This document shows, piece after piece, positions 1 through 7,620 of a stretch of 34,876 nucleotides of DNA; positions within the stretch are counted from its first letter, which is position 1; the number at the start of each line of letters is the position of its first letter. Below the pieces are notes generated by a model that saw only the letters and a program-made list of their open reading frames with translations, had not been told where the DNA came from and made no database searches. Origin of the DNA: Pseudomonadota bacterium. GTDB lineage: Bacteria > Pseudomonadota > Alphaproteobacteria > Rhizobiales > Pleomorphomonadaceae. The stretch covers positions 1 to 34,876 of the forward strand of contig JAGSYU010000020.1 of assembly GCA_018262575.1 (NCBI GenBank), written 5' to 3'. Made by a program: the position numbers and the translations under genes.

Positions 1-229
1 CAACATCGGCGGCGGCCAGCCGGTCGGCCTTCTCGATTTCATCGCGGCGATCGAACAGGCGCTTGGCAAGCCGGCTGTCCGCAACCTGCTGCCCATGCAA
101 AAGGGCGACGTCCCCCAGACCTTCGCCGCCCCGGATCTTCTCAGGGAACTCACCGGATACGTACCCGACACCGACGTACCGCACGGGGTGACCAAGTTCG
201 TCGAATGGTACAGGACCTGGAAGGGCTGA
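1..229 (+). CDS. UDP-glucuronate 4-epimerase-like NAD-dependent epimerase, C-terminal part (5' end outside window)
   Basis: The gene runs in from the left edge; the reading frame starts at base 2 and ends in TGA at 227-229, leaving about 75 residues. The visible part matches the C-terminus of the extended short-chain dehydrogenase family of UDP-glucuronate/UDP-glucose 4-epimerases: an '[14 protein letters not shown]' segment, then '[13 protein letters not shown]', then a final '[12 protein letters not shown]'. These are the substrate-side loop and last helix typical of the CapI/LspL type, which make UDP-galacturonate for capsule or LPS. The catalytic YxxxK and the Rossmann glycines lie outside the window and cannot be checked. 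It converges on the manC-like gene, so the two make a sugar-nucleotide neighbourhood. Family call fairly sure; exact substrate not. Confidence 0.8.
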   Translation, partial: NIGGGQPVGLLDFIAAIEQALGKPAVRNLLPMQKGDVPQTFAAPDLLRELTGYVPDTDVPHGVTKFVEWYRTWKG

Positions 230-237
230 AAGACGAT

Positions 238-267
238 GGGCAAGCAACCCGAGAGTGCTGCTTGCCC
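238..267. terminator. Hairpin between convergent epimerase and manC-like genes
   Basis: A perfect 9-bp inverted repeat, GGGCAAGCA at 238-246 and TGCTTGCCC at 259-267, with a 12-nt loop, lies nine bases after the epimerase stop and 55 bases beyond the manC-like stop at 322. There is no clear T-run on either side, so it is a plausible but unproven bidirectional terminator. Confidence 0.45.
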
Positions 268-321
268 GTGAATTGAAAAGCGCCTGTCTGACCGATCACA
301 GGTACCTTGATCAGCCTTACG

Positions 322-1749
322 TCAGACTCGCTGGTAGATGTCCTCGATGCGTTCGATATCGTCGTTGCCGAGATAAGCGCCGGACTGCACCTCGATCAGC
401 TCCAGAGGGATCTTGCCCAGGTTGGAGAGGCGATGGCGGGCGCCGAGCGGCACGTAGGCCGACTGGTTAATGGTGAGCAGGCGCGGCGCCTCGCCCTCGA
501 TCTCGATGGTCGCCGTACCGTTTACCACCACCCAGTGCTCGGCCCGGTGTTGGTGGCGCTGCAGCGACAGCACGCCACCGGGATCGACGACGATATACTT
601 GACAGCAAAACGCGGCCCGGACACCAACGCCTCGATATAGCCCCACGGGCGATAATCGCGGCGGTGCAGCGTCGCCTCGTCGCGCCCGCGCTCCTTCAGC
701 GCGTCGACCAATCCCTTGACGGCCTGCGCCTGTTCGCGCGGCGCGACCATCACCGCATCCGGCGTGGCCACCACCACCAACCCCTCGGCACCGACCACCG
801 TCGTCAGGATACCCTGGCTATGGACGAGGCAGTCGTGCGAAGCGAGGATCACCCCGTCGCCATGGATGGCGTTGCCGTCTCCATCGTGGTCACTCACTTG
901 CCAGATAGCGTCCCAGGCACCGACGTCAGACCAGCGAAAGCGGCCCTTGACCACGGCCATCTCGGCCGTCTTCTCGATCACCGCGTAGTCAATCGACGTC
1001 TTGCGTGCCGCCAGGAAGGAGTCCGGATCGAGCCGGATGAAGCCGAGGTCTTCGGAGGCCTTGTCGACGGCCTCCGAGGCGGCAACGCCGATATCGGGGG
1101 CGTACTTGCCGAATTCGGCCAGCATCTGGCTGGCCTTGAACAGAAAATTCCCCGAATTCCAAAGATAGCCCTGCCGGAGATAATCAAGCGCCGTTGCGGC
1201 GTCGGGCTTCTCGACGAAGGCGTCAACGAGGCAGAGATCATCGTCTCCAAGTGGTGCGCCGGGACGGATGTACCCGTAGGCGGTCTTTGGCTCAGTCGGC
1301 ACCAGCCCGAACACCACGATCTTGCCGGTCTCGGCTGCTTTGAGGCCGAGCCGAACGGCATCGCGGAACACCTCGTCGTCGAGCACCACGTGATCGGCGG
1401 CGAGCGCCAGCACCACGCTGCCCGGCCGCGTCTTCTCGACGAAGGCAGCGGCGGCAGCGACGGCGGCAGCGCTGTCGCGGCGCGACGGCTCCAGCACCAC
1501 CGTCGCCTCCACGCCAACGTCGGCCGCCTGGCGGCGAGCGAAGAAGCGGAAGGCATCGGAGGTGATCACCACGGGATTGTCGAACAACTCCCGGTCAGCG
1601 ACGCGTCGCAACGTCTCCTGGTAGGTGGACAGGTCGCCGGTCAGCGGCTGGAACTGTTTGGGGAAGGCATCGCGCGAGGCCGGCCACAGGCGAGTGCCGG
1701 AGCCGCCGGCCAGGATGACGGGAACGATCTTCGGGGATCCTTGCGGCAT
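322..1749 (-). CDS. manC: Mannose-1-phosphate guanylyltransferase / mannose-6-phosphate isomerase (bifunctional)
   Basis: This 475-residue protein makes GDP-mannose from mannose-1-phosphate and GTP and also interconverts fructose-6- and mannose-6-phosphate, in the cytoplasm. The nucleotidyltransferase domain carries the pyrophosphorylase signature GGSGTRLWPASR at residues 15-26 and FVEKP at 178-182. A C-terminal cupin (about 365-470) holds the type II phosphomannose isomerase signature 'QRHQHRAEHWVVVNG'. Length matches AlgA/XanB/ManC enzymes. I chose the ATG at 1749 because the signature follows directly and AAAGAGG precedes it; an in-frame extension to 1848 would run back into the upstream mutase gene. 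It starts 11 bases after the mutase stop, so the two are cotranscribed and give mannose-6-P, mannose-1-P and GDP-mannose for polysaccharide. Confidence 0.93.
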   Translation of the reverse strand: MPQGSPKIVPVILAGGSGTRLWPASRDAFPKQFQPLTGDLSTYQETLRRVADRELFDNPVVITSDAFRFFARRQAADVGVEATVVLEPSRRDSAAAVAAAAAFVEKTRPGSVVLALAADHVVLDDEVFRDAVRLGLKAAETGKIVVFGLVPTEPKTAYGYIRPGAPLGDDDLCLVDAFVEKPDAATALDYLRQGYLWNSGNFLFKASQMLAEFGKYAPDIGVAASEAVDKASEDLGFIRLDPDSFLAARKTSIDYAVIEKTAEMAVVKGRFRWSDVGAWDAIWQVSDHDGDGNAIHGDGVILASHDCLVHSQGILTTVVGAEGLVVVATPDAVMVAPREQAQAVKGLVDALKERGRDEATLHRRDYRPWGYIEALVSGPRFAVKYIVVDPGGVLSLQRHQHRAEHWVVVNGTATIEIEGEAPRLLTINQSAYVPLGARHRLSNLGKIPLELIEVQSGAYLGNDDIERIEDIYQRV

Positions 1750-1760
1750 CTTGGCCTCTT

Positions 1761-3167
1761 TCAGGCTGCGAAATGACGGTTGAGGGCAGCCAGCATATCG
1801 GCGAGCAACGCGTCGGTCGCCGCGACACTGTCGGTCTCGACGTAGCAACGCAGCTCCGGCGCATTGCCGGACTGGCGGAAGTGGACGATGTCACCGTTCG
1901 ACAGCACCAAGCGAAGGCCGTCGGTATGGTCGATCGCGACCGGCGCGGCGAGACGCGGATCGAGCGCAACCCGCGCCTCGCGCGAGCTGTCGATGGCAGC
2001 GATCAGGTTGGCACCATCGGCGGGTGAGATCTTCTTGAGCCGATCGGCCTTCATGACGCGCGGCGGCAGATCCGCCACCAGCGCCGACAACGGTCTCTTT
2101 GCCTCGGCGGCGGCAACCAAAGCCGCGACCATCGGCAGAATGGCGTCGCGGGTCGGCAGGCGCGCCAGCGAGCCTCCGGAGAGTGCAATGTCGCTTTCCG
2201 TCAGGAAGCCACCATTGGCCTCGAAGCCGACCACCGGCACCGCCGTCGCGGCGGCCATGCCAGCCACCACATAAGGCGAGCCGATGCGGGTGCGAACCAC
2301 CGTCTCGAACCAGCCGGTCATCTCGAGGGCCGATGTCGAGGAAATCGGCGTTACCACCGTCTTGGCGCCGAGGCGGCGGGCGGTGAGGATGCCGAGCACG
2401 TCGCCGTTCACCTGGCGGCCAGCCTCATCGATGACCAAGGGACGATCGCCGTCGCCGTCGGTGGAGACCACGGCATCGAGCCGGTGGGCGGCGATTTCGT
2501 CCTTGGCGCGGGAAAGATCGGCCGGGTCGAGTGCCTCGGTATCGACGGCGATGAAGCGGTCGGACCGGCGGAAGGGGAACACGTCAGCGCCCAACCCTTC
2601 GAGGATACGGGCCGTAAGGTCGCGGCCGACGGCGGAATGAAGGTCAAGGCCGATCTTCATGCCCTTGAGCGGCCGCCCGGTGAAAACATCGATGTAGCGG
2701 ACGACATAGGCTTCGGCGATTGTCGGATCGATCGGCGGCAAATCGCCATCACCACCAGGAGAGCCTTCGGCGAGCAGGGCCTCGGCGCGAGCGCGCACCG
2801 GTGCCTCGTCTTCTTTCAGGAATTCGCCATCGGGGCGGTAGAACTTGATGCCGTTATAGTCTTCGGGAATGTGGCTGCCGGTTACCATGACGGCCGGCGA
2901 CTGGCGAGCCAGCGCGTAGGCGGCCAGCGCCGGTGTCGGCACGTTGCCGGCATAGACCGGCGTCCAGCCGGCAGCGGCGATGGCAGCGGTAGCAGAGCCG
3001 GCGATCTCCGGACTGGACGCCCTGAGGTCGGCACCAAGGTAGACGGTCCGCGACACGGCGCCAGCGCAGATCACCTCCAGGAAGGCCCGCACATAGGCGG
3101 CCGTGGTGGAGCCGGTGAAGTCAACGGCTGGGCCGCGAAGGCCCGACGTTCCGAAACTGACGGACAT
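1761..3167 (-). CDS. Phosphomannomutase / phosphoglucomutase (alpha-D-phosphohexomutase family)
   Basis: The 468-residue protein interconverts hexose-6- and hexose-1-phosphates; next to manC it most likely supplies mannose-1-phosphate. Seen in sequence: N-terminal substrate/phosphate loop 'FGTSGLRG' (5-12), the phosphoserine loop TGSHIPEDYNG with Ser98 (family consensus TASHNP, so a mild variant), the Mg-binding loop DGDGD at 237-241, and the sugar-binding loop EANGG at 316-320. I prefer the ATG at 3167 over an in-frame TTG at 3179, because homologues begin immediately before FGTSG; neither has a strong ribosome site. A short inverted repeat (TTGCAC 3254-3259 / GTGCAA 3268-3273) and an A-run lie in the 130-bp gap upstream and may be regulatory. 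Mannose versus glucose preference cannot be read from the sequence. Confidence 0.88.
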   Translation of the reverse strand: MSVSFGTSGLRGPAVDFTGSTTAAYVRAFLEVICAGAVSRTVYLGADLRASSPEIAGSATAAIAAAGWTPVYAGNVPTPALAAYALARQSPAVMVTGSHIPEDYNGIKFYRPDGEFLKEDEAPVRARAEALLAEGSPGGDGDLPPIDPTIAEAYVVRYIDVFTGRPLKGMKIGLDLHSAVGRDLTARILEGLGADVFPFRRSDRFIAVDTEALDPADLSRAKDEIAAHRLDAVVSTDGDGDRPLVIDEAGRQVNGDVLGILTARRLGAKTVVTPISSTSALEMTGWFETVVRTRIGSPYVVAGMAAATAVPVVGFEANGGFLTESDIALSGGSLARLPTRDAILPMVAALVAAAEAKRPLSALVADLPPRVMKADRLKKISPADGANLIAAIDSSREARVALDPRLAAPVAIDHTDGLRLVLSNGDIVHFRQSGNAPELRCYVETDSVAATDALLADMLAALNRHFAA

Positions 3168-3299
3168 GGCATCTCGCAATCAAGAGGGACGACTGGCGGA
3201 AGTCGTTGGAATGTATCGAAAGAACAAAAAAGCCGTGCCACTCGTATGTAGTCTTGCACATCGACAGGTGCAATCTCCGCCGCTTGCCGACGGCACCGC

Positions 3300-4040
3300 T
3301 TACATTGTGAAGAAACGCAGCAGAAGATAGGCCGGTTCCGTGGCATCGACGCCGACGATAGTAAAGCCCGCTGAAAAAGCGGCCTCAATCTCGTCTCGCA
3401 CCCTGAGGCGCTCGGTACTCGCCACACCGGGATCCGTTTTGAGCAATTTGGCGAAATCGGCCGGCAGGGCGACCCGGTGGGCAGCGGCCGTCTCATCCGG
3501 CGTCAGCATGGGCAGGCCAGCCTGGCAGCGGGCGTAGCGATCGCCGTCGAGCCTCCAATCGACAAGGAGGCGATCGGAGGCGGTACCGGCGTTGATGCCG
3601 CCCATTTCGCCATAGTAATCGCGATGATAGGTAACGGCCGTCGCGCCAAGGCGACCGATGTTGAGGGCGGCATTGGGAAAGCGCAGGGGATCGTAAGTCC
3701 AGCGAACGTGATGGATGCCGCGCTGAAGGCACCAAGCAGCCTGGTAGAGCTTCAGCTTGAGACCGAGCCCCAGGCCACGCGCTTCGGCACGGACCGCGAG
3801 TCGATGCGAATGCTGTACGCCGGCCGACGCCGTTGGGAAGGCGAAAACGTACCCGATCAGCCGATCCCCAAGGAAGGCACCAGCCGCGAGCCCACCCTCG
3901 GCCTGGATCACCATCATCAGGTCGCCGGGATCGGTCTTGTCGTCCGGCCCCCAAACGTCGCGCTGCAGATCCTCGGCGGCGTGGAATTCGGCCATACCCA
4001 GGAGGTCGCGGATGACCGGTCGAGCATCGACGGTGCTCAT
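3300..4040 (-). CDS. GNAT-family N-acyltransferase (COG3375-like) paired with the racemase
   Basis: The protein has 246 residues with a GNAT fold. It contains an acyl-CoA pyrophosphate loop around 'RAEARGLGLGLKLK' and, downstream, 'RWTYDPLRFPNAALNIGRLGA' spread over the conserved core, as in predicted acetyltransferases found beside menC-like genes. Its ATG overlaps the stop of the enolase-superfamily gene by four bases (ATGA at 4037-4040), so the two are translationally coupled. Known of the context: in Geobacillus-type loci a GNAT N-succinyltransferase acts with an N-succinylamino-acid racemase and a hydrolase to convert D- to L-amino acids. The inference here is that this enzyme acylates the amino acid that its partner racemizes. 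The acyl donor (succinyl- or acetyl-CoA) is not determined, and no hydrolase gene is visible nearby. Confidence 0.82.
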   Translation of the reverse strand: MSTVDARPVIRDLLGMAEFHAAEDLQRDVWGPDDKTDPGDLMMVIQAEGGLAAGAFLGDRLIGYVFAFPTASAGVQHSHRLAVRAEARGLGLGLKLKLYQAAWCLQRGIHHVRWTYDPLRFPNAALNIGRLGATAVTYHRDYYGEMGGINAGTASDRLLVDWRLDGDRYARCQAGLPMLTPDETAAAHRVALPADFAKLLKTDPGVASTERLRVRDEIEAAFSAGFTIVGVDATEPAYLLLRFFTM

Positions 4041-5155
4041 GCGGAGAAGCTCCGGACCGACCGGGTGACATCATCGAGAACATCGCGGTCAAGATGGACG
4101 CCGATGCCCGGCCCCTCCGGCACCGGCATGCGTCCATCCGCCGTCTCCAGCTTCTCGACAATGATATCGCGGTGGAAGTAGCGGCTTGCCGATGAGGTAT
4201 CGCCGGGCTTCCTGAAGTTGGGCAGCGTCGACAGATGAATGTTGTGGGCGCGGCCGATACCCGACTCCAGCATGCCGCCGCACCAGACGGGAACGTCGAA
4301 GGCGGCAGCAACGTCATGAACGCGGATCGCCTCGGCGATGCCGCCGACGCGGGCGACCTTGATGTTGATGACGCGCGTCGCATCGGCCTGGAGCGCCCGC
4401 CGGGCGTGGCCGGCGCTGCGGATGCTCTCGTCGAGGCAGATGGGCGTCCAGAGCCGGCTCTGCAGCACGGCGTGGTCGGCAATGTCGTCGTAGGCCAGCG
4501 GTTGCTCGACATACTCGAGGTGGAAGTCATCGAGCCGGCCAAGCACGGCCCAGTCGGACAGGCGGTAGGCGCTGTTGGCGTCGACGGACAGCCGGATGTT
4601 GGGAAAAGCCCGGCGTACCGCCTCCAAAAGCTCGATGTCATGGCCCGGCATGATCTTCAGCTTGATTCGCTTGTAACCCTGCGCCACGTGGCTCTCCACC
4701 CGGGCGAGCGTGCCGTCGATTGGGCCGATGCCGAGTGACACGCCGACATCGACCGCCTCGCCCGCACCGCCGATCAATGTCTTGAGCGGCAAGTCGAGCC
4801 ACTTGGCCCACAGGTCCCAGAAGGCCATCTCGATGGTGGCAAGCGCCATGCGGTTGCCACGCCAGGGGCAAAGCAGTGTCTCGACCGCCGCCGGATTGTC
4901 GAACACTCGCCCCATCATCGCCGGCAGGATCGTCTCGCCGATCAGGTCCATGGCGCCGGCGGTCGTCTCCTCGAGGAAGTCGGGCAGCGGATCCATGACG
5001 CCCTCGGCATACCCCTCCAGCCCACCGGCGGAAAGTGTCACCAGCGGAAAGACGCGCTCGGTCATGGTGCCGGTGGAGATGGTGAACGGAGTGAGCAGCG
5101 GCAACCGGACGAGCCGCAACTCGGCGCGTTCGATGGGCGGAAGGCAATGAGACAT
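4037..5155 (-). CDS. N-acyl(succinyl)amino-acid racemase / o-succinylbenzoate synthase family enzyme (enolase superfamily)
   Basis: The protein has 372 residues, usual for the family. An N-terminal capping domain is followed by a (beta/alpha)7-beta barrel with the full MLE-subgroup set: KLK with catalytic Lys167 (Lys165 nearby), metal ligands Asp192 (VDAN), Glu217 (VEQP) and Asp242 (LDES), and the second base Lys266 in NIKVAR. Arg269, three residues after that lysine, is at a position reported to favour N-succinylamino-acid racemase over OSBS chemistry. No menaquinone genes are nearby, and the partner is a GNAT, so racemase is the better call. The ATG at 5155 is preceded by GGAGGT; the frame is open to 5440 but the extra residues are arginine-rich and antisense to the RpiR gene. 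Probably regulated by the divergent RpiR protein. Confidence 0.85.
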   Translation of the reverse strand: MSHCLPPIERAELRLVRLPLLTPFTISTGTMTERVFPLVTLSAGGLEGYAEGVMDPLPDFLEETTAGAMDLIGETILPAMMGRVFDNPAAVETLLCPWRGNRMALATIEMAFWDLWAKWLDLPLKTLIGGAGEAVDVGVSLGIGPIDGTLARVESHVAQGYKRIKLKIMPGHDIELLEAVRRAFPNIRLSVDANSAYRLSDWAVLGRLDDFHLEYVEQPLAYDDIADHAVLQSRLWTPICLDESIRSAGHARRALQADATRVINIKVARVGGIAEAIRVHDVAAAFDVPVWCGGMLESGIGRAHNIHLSTLPNFRKPGDTSSASRYFHRDIIVEKLETADGRMPVPEGPGIGVHLDRDVLDDVTRSVRSFSA

Positions 5156-5193
5156 CGGTGGACCTCCGAGAAAGCGGACGGACGGTAGACTTC

Positions 5194-5237
5194 TGCAAGT
5201 TTCTTTGCAAGATTGACAGTCAGCAATTTCCCTGTCA
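5194..5237. promoter_or_regulatory. Candidate operator/promoter region between the racemase and RpiR genes
   Basis: The 112-bp divergent gap holds two repeats. One is a direct repeat, TGCAAG at 5194-5199 and 5206-5211, 12 bp apart. The other is an inverted repeat, TGACAG at 5214-5219 and CTGTCA at 5232-5237, with a 12-bp spacer. The latter overlaps a consensus-like -35 hexamer TTGACA (5213-5218) on the plus strand, though no good -10 is seen 17 bp on. The placement fits binding by the RpiR protein, but this is inference. Confidence 0.35.
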
Positions 5238-5267
5238 GCCTTCTTCTCAGATTGATGGAGGCAGGAT

Positions 5268-6233
5268 GTGAAGGAGCGGCGCGGTGGACCGGAATTGGCG
5301 GGAGTGGGCGCCGACCTCCGGCGTCGGATCGAGGGTAGCCTGGCCGCCGCCACGCGGACCGAGGCGGCCATTGCCGGCTTTTTCCTGAGCGACCTTTCCA
5401 GCCTGCCCTTCGAAACCGCCGGTTCGGTTGCACGCCGCATTGGCGTGTCCGAGGCGTCGGTGGGGCGCTATTGCCGGGCCATCGGTTTCCGCCACTTCAA
5501 GGACCTCAAGGCGTCGCTCAAGGACGATCTCGGCGACCGCGCCTTCCTGATTGGCGATCGGTTGCGCGATTTCGCAGAGCGCAGCCGGGCGGGTGAAAGT
5601 CGCGCCCTCGAAAAGGAGATCGCGGCGATCGTCGCCAACCATGAGCTCGCAGCAACGCCGGCCTTTCGCGCCGCGGCCGCGCGCCTTGCCCATGCCAGAG
5701 AGGTGTTCGTCGCTGGTTTTCAGACCGAGCGTGGCCACGCCCAATACCTCGCCCACGGCCTGTCCTATCTTCGGCCGGGCGTGCACCTCATGGACGCTGC
5801 CGACGGCACCTTCGCTGACCTCTTGCTTGACGTGCCGGCAGAGGCAGCCCTGGTGCTCATTGACGGCCGCCGCTATTCGCGCCTCGCCCGCCACCTCGGC
5901 ATAGCCGCCCGCGCTGCCGGCGCCCACGTGACGCTGATCACCGATCCCTACTGTACCTGGGGGCGCGAGGCGGCCGACGAGGTGTTTGCCGTTCTCACCG
6001 ACTTCGACCAGTTCTGGGACGCCACCTCGGCCATGGCGAGCCTGATCGGCTTGCTCGTCAACACCGTGTTCGCCGAGCTGGGACCGGAGGTGGAAGCGCG
6101 CCTCAGCGCAGTCTCCACCCTTTACGGCGACTTTATCGGCCATACCGTCGCCGGTGGGCGCGGCGGGGAGCGCCCGGCGCGACGGCCGGTCGCGAGCCGG
6201 CCCCGCCACCGTGCCGAGCCCGGTCGGAAATAG
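5268..6233 (+). CDS. RpiR/MurR-family transcriptional regulator (HTH + SIS domain)
   Basis: The protein has 321 residues. The N-terminal HTH_6 domain (about 10-85) includes 'VARRIGVSEASVGRYCRAIGF', read as helix-turn-helix with the family's usual SEASVGRY-type recognition helix. A SIS sugar-isomerase-like effector domain follows (about 125-260), with 'VFVAGF' and 'ALVLIDGRRYSR' in place of the common sugar-phosphate loop. The GTG start at 5268 is six bases after GGAGG (5257-5261). The last roughly 25 residues are Arg/Pro-rich and look like an unstructured tail. It is divergent from the racemase-GNAT pair and is the obvious candidate regulator. SIS domains usually bind phosphosugars, but RpiR proteins next to amino-acid genes exist, so the ligand is open. 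Confidence 0.85.
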   Translation: MKERRGGPELAGVGADLRRRIEGSLAAATRTEAAIAGFFLSDLSSLPFETAGSVARRIGVSEASVGRYCRAIGFRHFKDLKASLKDDLGDRAFLIGDRLRDFAERSRAGESRALEKEIAAIVANHELAATPAFRAAAARLAHAREVFVAGFQTERGHAQYLAHGLSYLRPGVHLMDAADGTFADLLLDVPAEAALVLIDGRRYSRLARHLGIAARAAGAHVTLITDPYCTWGREAADEVFAVLTDFDQFWDATSAMASLIGLLVNTVFAELGPEVEARLSAVSTLYGDFIGHTVAGGRGGERPARRPVASRPRHRAEPGRK

Positions 6234-6248
6234 GCCGCCTCAATCAAA

Positions 6249-6647
6249 TCAACCGGCCAACAGCAGGTCCGCGTCACGGCAGCCGCTGGCTCGGAACAGC
6301 TGTCGCCGCGTCGAACCGATACCGAGGGCGGCAAGATCGGCATCGAGGCGGATGAGATCGGGCTCAGAGAGCAGCAGCGGATGCACGGTGGTGCGCACCT
6401 CGAAGGCGATACCGCTGTTGGCGAGAGCGATGAGGCTCGCGCGCGCCCGCTCGCCGCTTCCCGGCACGCCGGTGATCGCCGCGTAGTCGGCAAACGGCGC
6501 CTTGACGTCAAAGCCGACCCAGTCGGCGAACGGCAGCAACCGAGCGAGCCGTTCCGGATAGGGGCCGGCGGTGTGTAACCCAACGCGGAAGCCAAGCGCC
6601 CGAACGGCGGCGACCGCTTCCAGCAGGGTTTTCTGCAGGGTCAGCGC
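6249..6647 (-). pseudogene. nrdG: Remnant of anaerobic ribonucleotide reductase activase (nrdG), C-terminal part only
   Basis: In one frame from about 6647 to the TGA at 6249, roughly 130 residues read as the C-terminal two-thirds of a radical-SAM NrdG-type activating protein. It begins 'ALTLQKTLLEAVAAVRALGF' (the stretch that follows GGE in these activases), then 'VGLHTAGPYPERL', 'DWVGFDVKAPF' and 'FEVRTTVHPLLL'. The N-terminal third with the CxxxCxxC cluster motif is absent, and there is no start codon with a ribosome site in the right place. Directly upstream the sequence switches to another frame encoding the ATP-cone of nrdD. I therefore call it the 3' remnant left by a deletion. A 96-residue ORF from 6539 is only part of this remnant. 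No function expected. Confidence 0.75.
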
Positions 6648-6915
6648 GTGCAGTGACGAAGTGGTCGGCCGAGATCAGCACTTGCTTGACCACGTCCTGG
6701 ATCCCCTCGATCGAGGGCGTGCGCCCGGCGAACCGATGGGCGAGGACCTTGACGGCCTGCTGCGCCAGAAATTCGGCCTCGCCGCCTGTGACTTCGCCGG
6801 AGGCAGCGCCGGCCGAACGAATCTTGTCCGCATCGAACGGGACGAGCGCGCCCGAACGCTTGAGAACAGGAAAGGGGGCTTGGCTGGACTGACTTCGGAC
6901 ATCGTTCTTCTGCAC
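6646..6915 (-). pseudogene. nrdD: Remnant of anaerobic ribonucleoside-triphosphate reductase (nrdD), N-terminal ATP-cone only
   Basis: From a GTG at 6915 about 90 residues match the N-terminal ATP-cone of class III ribonucleotide reductase: 'VLKRSGALVPFDADKIRSA', then 'LAHRFAGRTPSIEGIQDVV' and 'VLISADHFVTAR'. The ATP-cone is the allosteric dATP/ATP site; the catalytic barrel and glycyl-radical domain (normally several hundred more residues) are missing. After TAR near 6646 the frame continues only as unrelated residues to 6508, while the nrdG remnant continues in a different frame. The simplest reading is one internal deletion that removed most of nrdD and the start of nrdG and joined the ends out of frame. 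A residual ATP-cone peptide could be made, but no promoter is visible and a terminator lies upstream at 7248-7281. Confidence 0.75.
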
Positions 6916-7247
6916 CTGGATCAGAACAGGGAACGACGGAACGCCGTCGACGACGGCGGAGACGCACTCCGGCCATGCGGCGATGATCCCATTGTCCCTG
7001 GGCTGCCGAACATGGTGGCCTGAGTTCGCCGCCCATATCGGCGCGCCCAGCTGGCCAACAGGCAGCTAAACCACGACCGGGGAACACGATCAGATTGCCG
7101 ACGTTGGCGCGATCCGAGAGAGGCATCTTCCCCGACCAAGCGAGTTTTCGCAGCTTGCCTCGGTATCGGGAAACTGACGTCTCGCTGGATGACCCGGGCC
7201 AACTGCCCGGCGGAATCGACCAGACCGATTGCCGGCCTCCAGATGCG
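6916..7247. other. Stretch without a recognisable gene, upstream of the nrdD remnant
   Basis: About 330 bases hold only short frames. Minus-strand frames give peptides such as 'GLVDSAGQLARVIQRDV' and 'MPLSDRANVGNLIVFPG' in different frames, which may be decayed coding sequence, but I recognise no family. No tRNA, repeat or clear promoter is seen. It probably belongs to the same degraded locus as the nrd remnants. Confidence 0.4.
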
Positions 7248-7281
7248 AAAAAGCACCCGGCCGGTCAGGGACCCGGGTGCT
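7248..7281 (-). terminator. Rho-independent terminator after the small ORF
   Basis: On the minus strand a 9-bp perfect stem (plus-strand arms AGCACCCGG 7252-7260 and CCGGGTGCT 7273-7281, 12-nt loop) is followed by a run of T (A's at 7248-7252). It lies 31 bases after the stop of the 48-residue ORF and faces the nrd remnants. A second small inverted repeat (ATGGCCA/TGGCCAT, about 7287-7304) sits just before it. Confidence 0.8.
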
Positions 7282-7311
7282 CAGCCATGGCCATTACTGG
7301 CCATTCTTTTG

Positions 7312-7458
7312 TCAGAGACCGTCGATCCGGCCGCTGCCGGCGGCGCGGACACAATGACGCTCACGGAAATCCGAACCGAAGCCGCGGACATAGGTCGTAT
7401 CCCGCTCGACGGCGCGGGGGGCGCGGAACGTCCTGGTGAGGGGGGCCTGTGCGAACAT
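7312..7458 (-). CDS. Small hypothetical protein, 48 residues
   Basis: The frame from the ATG at 7458 to 7312 encodes a basic peptide beginning MFAQAPLTRTFRAPRAVERD and ending in RAAGSGRIDGL, with one cysteine and no membrane segment or signal. I do not recognise a family. Reasons to think it real: a purine-rich ribosome site (AAGGAAACC) precedes the ATG, a promoter-like pair lies at 7514-7541, and a strong intrinsic terminator follows 31 bases after the stop, so a short transcription unit is framed exactly around it. An in-frame ATG at 7500 would add 14 residues but lacks a good site. It could instead be a small regulatory RNA containing a fortuitous frame. Moderate confidence that something is expressed here, low on function. 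Confidence 0.5.
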   Translation of the reverse strand: MFAQAPLTRTFRAPRAVERDTTYVRGFGSDFRERHCVRAAGSGRIDGL

Positions 7459-7513
7459 CTTGGTTTCCTTTTCGTGGCGCCGGACGACCTCAATGGCCAC
7501 ATCCGACGCCCCT

Positions 7514-7541
7514 CATATAGGCCCTTGTCCGCATATACCAA
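7514..7541 (-). promoter_or_regulatory. Possible sigma-70 promoter for the small ORF
   Basis: On the minus strand TTGGTA (7541-7536) and TATATG (7519-7514) are 16 bp apart, about 55 bases before the ATG at 7458. Neither box is perfect; the local AT content supports a promoter. Confidence 0.35.
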
Positions 7542-7620
7542 AGTCGCATTAAGTGAAGACTCACCAAAGAAAATCTGCAAAGCGCGTTAGGGTCTTGTTC
7601 ACCTTTTTCGGTGCGCCGCT

